The notes under the pieces are model-generated. The model had not been told where the DNA came from. It saw only the letters and a program-made list of their open reading frames with translations, and did not search any database. From the NCBI RefSeq assembly GCF_000737765.1, contig NZ_JPRI01000012.1, positions 62,001 through 126,000 of the forward strand: a stretch of DNA of 64,000 bases, written 5' to 3'. Source of the stretch: Chryseobacterium vrystaatense. GTDB taxonomy: Bacteria; Bacteroidota; Bacteroidia; Flavobacteriales; Weeksellaceae. Within the stretch, counting starts at the first letter, position 1; every line of letters starts with the position of its first letter. Position numbers and translations under genes: made by a program. Below are positions 60,766 through 64,000 of this stretch, piece by piece.

Positions 60766-62892
60766 TTAGCTAAGTTCTACCTGAAAACCTTCTGCAAGGT
60801 TTAGCACCCCTTCTGTCAAAGCTTCAGAATGTGTGGTGAATCCTTTCAGTTTGGAAGTTTTTCCTTTTAAAACCAAATCTAAAAGCTGTTTGTCTGAAAG
60901 TTTTTTACCAAAAATGTCAAAGGTAATTTTAAAACCACAATTCTTGAAATCAGAACATCCAACAGCTGTTTTCCCTTTGATCAGATTGTGTTCTTTACAT
61001 TTCGGGCATTTCGTTTCTTCCCAGGATTGAAGTTCTTTTTTTACGGAAGGTTCGCGCTTTTTCTTTTCCTTGACTTCTTCTTTCTCTTCTTCCTGCAGCA
61101 TAATCACCTTTCCTTTTCCGTCTACCACTTTTCGGGTAAGCTCTGAAACCATCTGGATCAGTTCTTCTTTAAACTGATTGGCTTCGTACTCTCCTTTCTC
61201 AATTTTACGGAGTTTCTGCTCCCATTCTCCTGTAAGCTCGGGACTTTTAAGAAGTTCATCTTCTATCGTATCAATTAATTGAATTCCTGTTTGAGTAGCG
61301 ATAAGGTTTTTTCTTTTCTTTTCAATATACTTCCTTTTGAAAAGGGTTTCAATGATATTGGCACGGGTAGATGGTCTTCCGATTCCGTTATTTTTCAGCA
61401 GTTCACGCAGTTCCTCGTCTTCTACCTGTTTTCCGGCTGTTTCCATTGCTCGCAGCAATGTTGCTTCAGTGTATGGCTTTGGTGGTGTGGTTTTTCCCTG
61501 GTGAATCATCGGATCGTGTGGTCCGGTTTCTCCCACAGTAAATTCAGGAATCGTCTGTTCTTCTTCTTTCTCTTTTTCTTTATCTGTAGATTCTTCTTTG
61601 GGTTCTTTTGCATAAACGGCTCTCCATCCGGGTTCGAGAACCTGTCTTCCACTTGTTTTAAATGGAATAGTCCCTACTTTTCCTTCCACCAATGTATTTG
61701 AAATTTTACATTCAGGATAAAAAACAGAAATAAAACGTTTTGCAACCAGATCATAGATCAACTTTTCCTCTCTGCTCAGATTTTGAGAAGGCGGAACTTC
61801 CGTTGGGATAATCGCATGGTGATCCGTCACTTTTGCATCATCGAAAACTGCTTTGGATTTTGGAATAGGTGCTTCCAGTAAAGGAGCAATAAGATCCTGA
61901 TAAAAATGCATTTTCCGTAAAATTCCTTCTATTTTGGGATACAGACTTTCGGATAGATAAGTGGTATCAACACGTGGATAAGTCACGTGCTTTTTTTCAT
62001 ACAGACTCTGTATGTAATTTAAAGTGCTTTCTGCTGAGTAACCATATTTTTTGTTGGCTTCCACCTGAAGTCCGGTCAAATCAAAAAGTCTCAGATTTTT
62101 TTCTTTTCCTTCTTTAATCTCAAAAGAGACAATTTCAAAAGGATTTAATTTAAGATATTCAAGTCCTTTTTCCGCACGGTCAAGGGTTTTTAAACGGTCA
62201 ATTGCGGCATTGAAAATGACGTCACGATATTTGGTCTTAAGTTCCCAATATTCTTCCGTATTAAATGCATCAATCTCCTTCTGACGCTGAACGAGCATAG
62301 CCAGTGTAGGAGTTTGCACCCTTCCGATCGAAAGAACCGCTTTGTTTCCTCCGAATTTTTTTGTGAACAGCCTGGTTGCATTGATTCCCAGCAGCCAATC
62401 TCCGATTGCTCTGGCATTTCCGGCCAGATACAGATTTTTATAATCTTCAGCAGGTTTCAGGTTCTCAAACCCTTCTTTAATCGCTTCTTCCGTTAGAGAT
62501 GAAATCCATAAACGCTGAACAGGTTTGCTGCATTTGGCTTTCTGCAATACCCATCGCTGGATCAGCTCTCCTTCCTGCCCGGCATCACCACAGTTAATGA
62601 CCTCATCACATTCCTCTACTAATCTTTCAATGACTTTGAACTGGTTTTCTACGCCTTTATTGGGGATTAATTTGATTCCAAAATTCTTGGGAATGATGGG
62701 CAGCAAAAATAAATTCCAGGATTTATATTGAGGACCGTAATCGTGAGGTTCTTTTAAGGTACAAAGGTGTCCGAACGTCCATGTCACGCAGTATCCGTTA
62801 CCTTCCATATAGCCCTGTTTAGGCATGGTAGCACCTAATACTTTGGCGATATCTCTGGCAACACTGGGCTTTTCGGCAATACAAAGTTTCAT
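60766..62892 (-). CDS. topB: DNA topoisomerase III (type IA)
   Basis: The protein has 708 residues. The TOPRIM domain has Glu7 in CIAEKPS and D-A-G-Q-E in INCGDAGQEGEL (103-107). The nucleophile is Tyr305 in HVTYPRVDT. NNGIGRPSTRANIIETL is present in the central domain. A C-terminal zinc ribbon is at CPKCKEHNLIKG...GCSDFKNCGF. It relaxes and decatenates DNA. TopB-like genes are also common on mobile elements in Bacteroidetes. This one has no conjugation genes beside it and reads as a chromosomal copy, although the nearby tRNA fragment leaves that open. The bases 62893-63263 hold only the leader promoter. Confidence 0.96.
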   Translation of the reverse strand: MKLCIAEKPSVARDIAKVLGATMPKQGYMEGNGYCVTWTFGHLCTLKEPHDYGPQYKSWNLFLLPIIPKNFGIKLIPNKGVENQFKVIERLVEECDEVINCGDAGQEGELIQRWVLQKAKCSKPVQRLWISSLTEEAIKEGFENLKPAEDYKNLYLAGNARAIGDWLLGINATRLFTKKFGGNKAVLSIGRVQTPTLAMLVQRQKEIDAFNTEEYWELKTKYRDVIFNAAIDRLKTLDRAEKGLEYLKLNPFEIVSFEIKEGKEKNLRLFDLTGLQVEANKKYGYSAESTLNYIQSLYEKKHVTYPRVDTTYLSESLYPKIEGILRKMHFYQDLIAPLLEAPIPKSKAVFDDAKVTDHHAIIPTEVPPSQNLSREEKLIYDLVAKRFISVFYPECKISNTLVEGKVGTIPFKTSGRQVLEPGWRAVYAKEPKEESTDKEKEKEEEQTIPEFTVGETGPHDPMIHQGKTTPPKPYTEATLLRAMETAGKQVEDEELRELLKNNGIGRPSTRANIIETLFKRKYIEKKRKNLIATQTGIQLIDTIEDELLKSPELTGEWEQKLRKIEKGEYEANQFKEELIQMVSELTRKVVDGKGKVIMLQEEEKEEVKEKKKREPSVKKELQSWEETKCPKCKEHNLIKGKTAVGCSDFKNCGFKITFDIFGKKLSDKQLLDLVLKGKTSKLKGFTTHSEALTEGVLNLAEGFQVELS

Positions 62893-63201
62893 GAATTTCG
62901 GAATTATTGAAGGGGGACAAAAGTCGGGATTTTTTTTGGATTTTGCTAATTTAGTTCAGAGCTGTTGTCCCAGAAATGAGAGCATAAAAGATGCATAAAC
63001 AGGTTTGTTTAGCAATTTAATGAATGTAAATCAAGCAAATAAATTGATTCAATTCTTCCTAATAGTGTAGCGTCCGAAGCGCTTACAAGGTTTTATTTTT
63101 CAACAATGAATGAATATTAACAAAATTTAAAACAAAATAAATCACTGAAAAACAATCAATTAAATATTTAAGAAACAAAAAATATTAAAAAGTCTATTAT
63201 T

Positions 63202-63213
63202 TTAGTGGACTAA
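63202..63213. promoter_or_regulatory. Palindrome at the -33 position of the leader peptide promoter
   Basis: TTAGTGGACTAA is a perfect 12-bp palindrome whose end is 15 nt before the -7 element at 63229, where the -33 box would lie. It is a likely operator for an unidentified regulator. Confidence 0.5.
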
Positions 63214-63228
63214 TAAAAATATATGTTC

Positions 63229-63236
63229 TATATTTG
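63229..63236 (+). promoter_or_regulatory. -7 element of the leader peptide transcript
   Basis: TATATTTG matches TAnnTTTG, 27 nt before the ATG of the leader peptide at 63264. Confidence 0.6.
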
Positions 63237-63263
63237 CAACCGTATTCAGGAAAAGAAAACAAA

Positions 63264-63389
63264 ATGAAACAAGGATTTAAACATCAATCAATTAAGAAAC
63301 AGACCATCAAAAATATGATGATGTGCAACTGTATGCCTATGCATCAGAAATCCCGTGGCTGACCTTACTTTTATATCACATATTCTAAA
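63264..63389 (+). CDS. Met/Cys-rich leader peptide (41 residues) ahead of an EamA transporter
   Basis: The ORF starts MKQGFKHQSIKK and contains the cluster MMMCNCMPMH near residues 18-27. It ends RGLTLLLYHIF, with the TAA at 63387-63389 falling in the 5' arm of an intrinsic terminator. The exporter gene begins 60 bp later. This arrangement (short ORF with clustered control codons, terminator, then structural gene) is that of a transcription-attenuation leader. The control codons would be Met and possibly Cys. The product itself probably has no separate function. Confidence 0.75.
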
Positions 63390-63419
63390 GGCCTTACCAC
63401 GTGGTAGGGCCTTTTTTAT
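63388..63419 (+). terminator. Attenuator terminator
   Basis: A fourteen-pair stem (AAAGGCCTTACCAC / GTGGTAGGGCCTTT, one G-T pair) with a minimal loop, followed by T-runs. Its 5' arm overlaps the leader peptide stop codon. Confidence 0.88.
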
Positions 63420-63449
63420 TTTAATACACATCACACAAAAACATACACA

Positions 63450-64000
63450 ATGAGTACTTCAAAAAACAGCTGGCTGGTGCCGGTCGCATTTATCAATATT
63501 TACGTGATCTGGGGAATTACATTCCTGGCTATTTCATTTGGTCTGACAGGATTTCCTCCTTTTATTCTTTCTGGGTTCCGCTTTCTGGCGGCAGGGCTTC
63601 TGATGATAGGCTGGCTGCTGGCTAAAGGTGAAAAAGCCAATTCTCTTGTCAACTGGAAAAAGAATGCGATTACAGGAATATTAATTCTTACCGGCGGAAC
63701 AGGGCTTGTGGCCTGGGGTGAGCAGTATGTATCGGCTTCTGAAGCAGCCATTGCCATTGCAACAGGACCATTCTGGTTCATTGCTATTGATAAGAAAAAC
63801 TGGAAGTATTATTTCTCGGATAAATTTATTCCGATAGGATTGATTATAGGATTCGTAGGATTGATATTATTCCTTAACGGAAGTGTTTCCAGCGCGCATC
63901 ACGCAGCAACAGACGGTAAGCTCCGAATCACTGCATTTATTGTATTGGCCTTAAGTTCAGTGGCCTGGGTTCTGGGTTCTTTATATTCAAAGAAAAATCC
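63450..64000 (+). CDS. EamA/DMT-family transporter (3' end outside the window)
   Basis: The ORF starts at the ATG at 63450 and is still open at the window end after 183 residues. It begins NSWLVPVAFINIYVIWGITFLAISFGLTGFPPFILSGFRFLAAGLLMIG (first EamA repeat). It continues GILILTGGTGLVAWGEQYVSASEAAIAIATGPFWFIAI (YedA/RhaT-like signature). Members export amino acids, metabolites or drugs. The Met/Cys-rich leader and terminator directly upstream suggest it is controlled by sulfur amino acid supply and may export Met or Cys or a related compound. That last point is inference. Confidence 0.9.
   Translation, partial: MSTSKNSWLVPVAFINIYVIWGITFLAISFGLTGFPPFILSGFRFLAAGLLMIGWLLAKGEKANSLVNWKKNAITGILILTGGTGLVAWGEQYVSASEAAIAIATGPFWFIAIDKKNWKYYFSDKFIPIGLIIGFVGLILFLNGSVSSAHHAATDGKLRITAFIVLALSSVAWVLGSLYSKKN

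Noticed and set aside
61279..61701. A 140-codon plus-strand ORF within topB
   Set aside because: It is antisense to a well-supported topoisomerase III gene, and its Phe/Cys-rich translation is typical of a shadow frame.
60766..62892. topB as a marker of a conjugative element
   Set aside because: No mobilisation, conjugation or integrase genes are nearby, so a chromosomal copy is the simpler reading, although the tRNA fragment leaves some doubt.
63500..63781. A minus-strand ORF in the EamA transporter gene
   Set aside because: Antisense to a clear membrane transporter frame; composition typical of a shadow.
1..64000. CRISPR arrays, rRNA genes, complete tRNAs and known riboswitches
   Set aside because: No regularly spaced long repeats, no rRNA-like sequence, no complete cloverleaf and no riboswitch core such as TPP or cobalamin was recognised by reading. 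A covariance-model search would be decisive.

Overview
The window looks like chromosome from a Chryseobacterium-like bacterium (Flavobacteriia, family Weeksellaceae). The evidence is low G+C (roughly 36-38% by eye), A-rich leaders, promoters with the Bacteroidetes -7 element TAnnTTTG, a type IX secretion sorting domain, a GldA-like gliding ABC ATPase, S9 peptidases, and LytS/LytR and NarL-type two-component pairs. I see no rRNA, no intact tRNA, no CRISPR array, no transposase and no phage module. Most of the window is ordinary chromosome with accessory patches near 39.7-41.7 kb, 45.8 kb and 57.8-60.7 kb.

Layout. 0-3.4 kb: a truncated TPR sensor kinase and its LuxR-type response regulator, then two unknown genes. 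3.5-8.6 kb: a secreted adenosine deaminase-like enzyme, a secreted CE1-type esterase, a small membrane protein and an acyltransferase. 8.8-10.5 kb: a LytS/LytTR pair. 10.6-17.5 kb: two GNAT acetyltransferases, small secreted proteins, GldA with an unknown ParB-box protein, and a patatin-like lipase. 17.5-21.6 kb: an S9 peptidase, a PH-domain protein and dihydrolipoyl dehydrogenase. 21.9-26 kb: secreted proteins, including an M43 metalloprotease exported by the type IX system and two repeat-related small exported proteins. 26.1-31.5 kb: a leftward operon headed by a GbsR-like regulator and devoted mainly to membranes. 31.7-37.6 kb: an aldehyde dehydrogenase, an ECF sigma factor with a VWA/TonB-plug membrane protein, and a C1 peptidase. 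38-39.7 kb: an old yellow enzyme divergent from an HxlR regulator. 39.7-45.6 kb: an acyltransferase, an inserted methyltransferase, a fused E1 2-oxoacid dehydrogenase and a polyprenyl synthase. 46-50.4 kb: a beta-propeller-like protein, a sterol-desaturase family protein, RlmN and QueA. 50.5-54.8 kb: an AIM24-like protein and a GH109 / nucleotidyltransferase / sugar kinase operon. 54.9-59 kb: a uracil/hypoxanthine-DNA glycosylase-like protein, a second S9 peptidase, an interrupted ORF, a holin-like membrane protein and a thioesterase. 59-64 kb: a secreted protein, a tRNA-Ala fragment, peptide genes, topoisomerase III, and a Met/Cys-rich leader peptide with terminator ahead of an EamA transporter.

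The most unusual signals are these. (1) The GbsR-headed operon has the same 20-bp palindrome in front of its first two genes. In front of gbsR it covers the -33 box of an excellent promoter. The same operon has one intergenic spacer made of exactly six copies of a 7-bp repeat. (2) Four unannotated double-glycine leader microproteins are scattered over the window, with no transporter or modifying enzyme beside them. (3) The 3' end and terminator of the E1 gene are duplicated on the far side of a methyltransferase gene, like an insertion footprint. (4) A 41-codon leader peptide containing Met-Met-Met-Cys-Asn-Cys-Met-Pro-Met ends inside the stem of a terminator upstream of an exporter gene. (5) A 3' half of a tRNA-Ala gene lies beside two of the microprotein genes.

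Working together: the GH109, nucleotidyltransferase and kinase genes overlap one another and suggest salvage of N-acetylgalactosamine to a nucleotide sugar. The desaturase, DCC redox protein, lipid-binding fold proteins and paired small membrane proteins under the GbsR regulator suggest an envelope-remodelling response. All functions are from reading the translations by eye; no database search was run.
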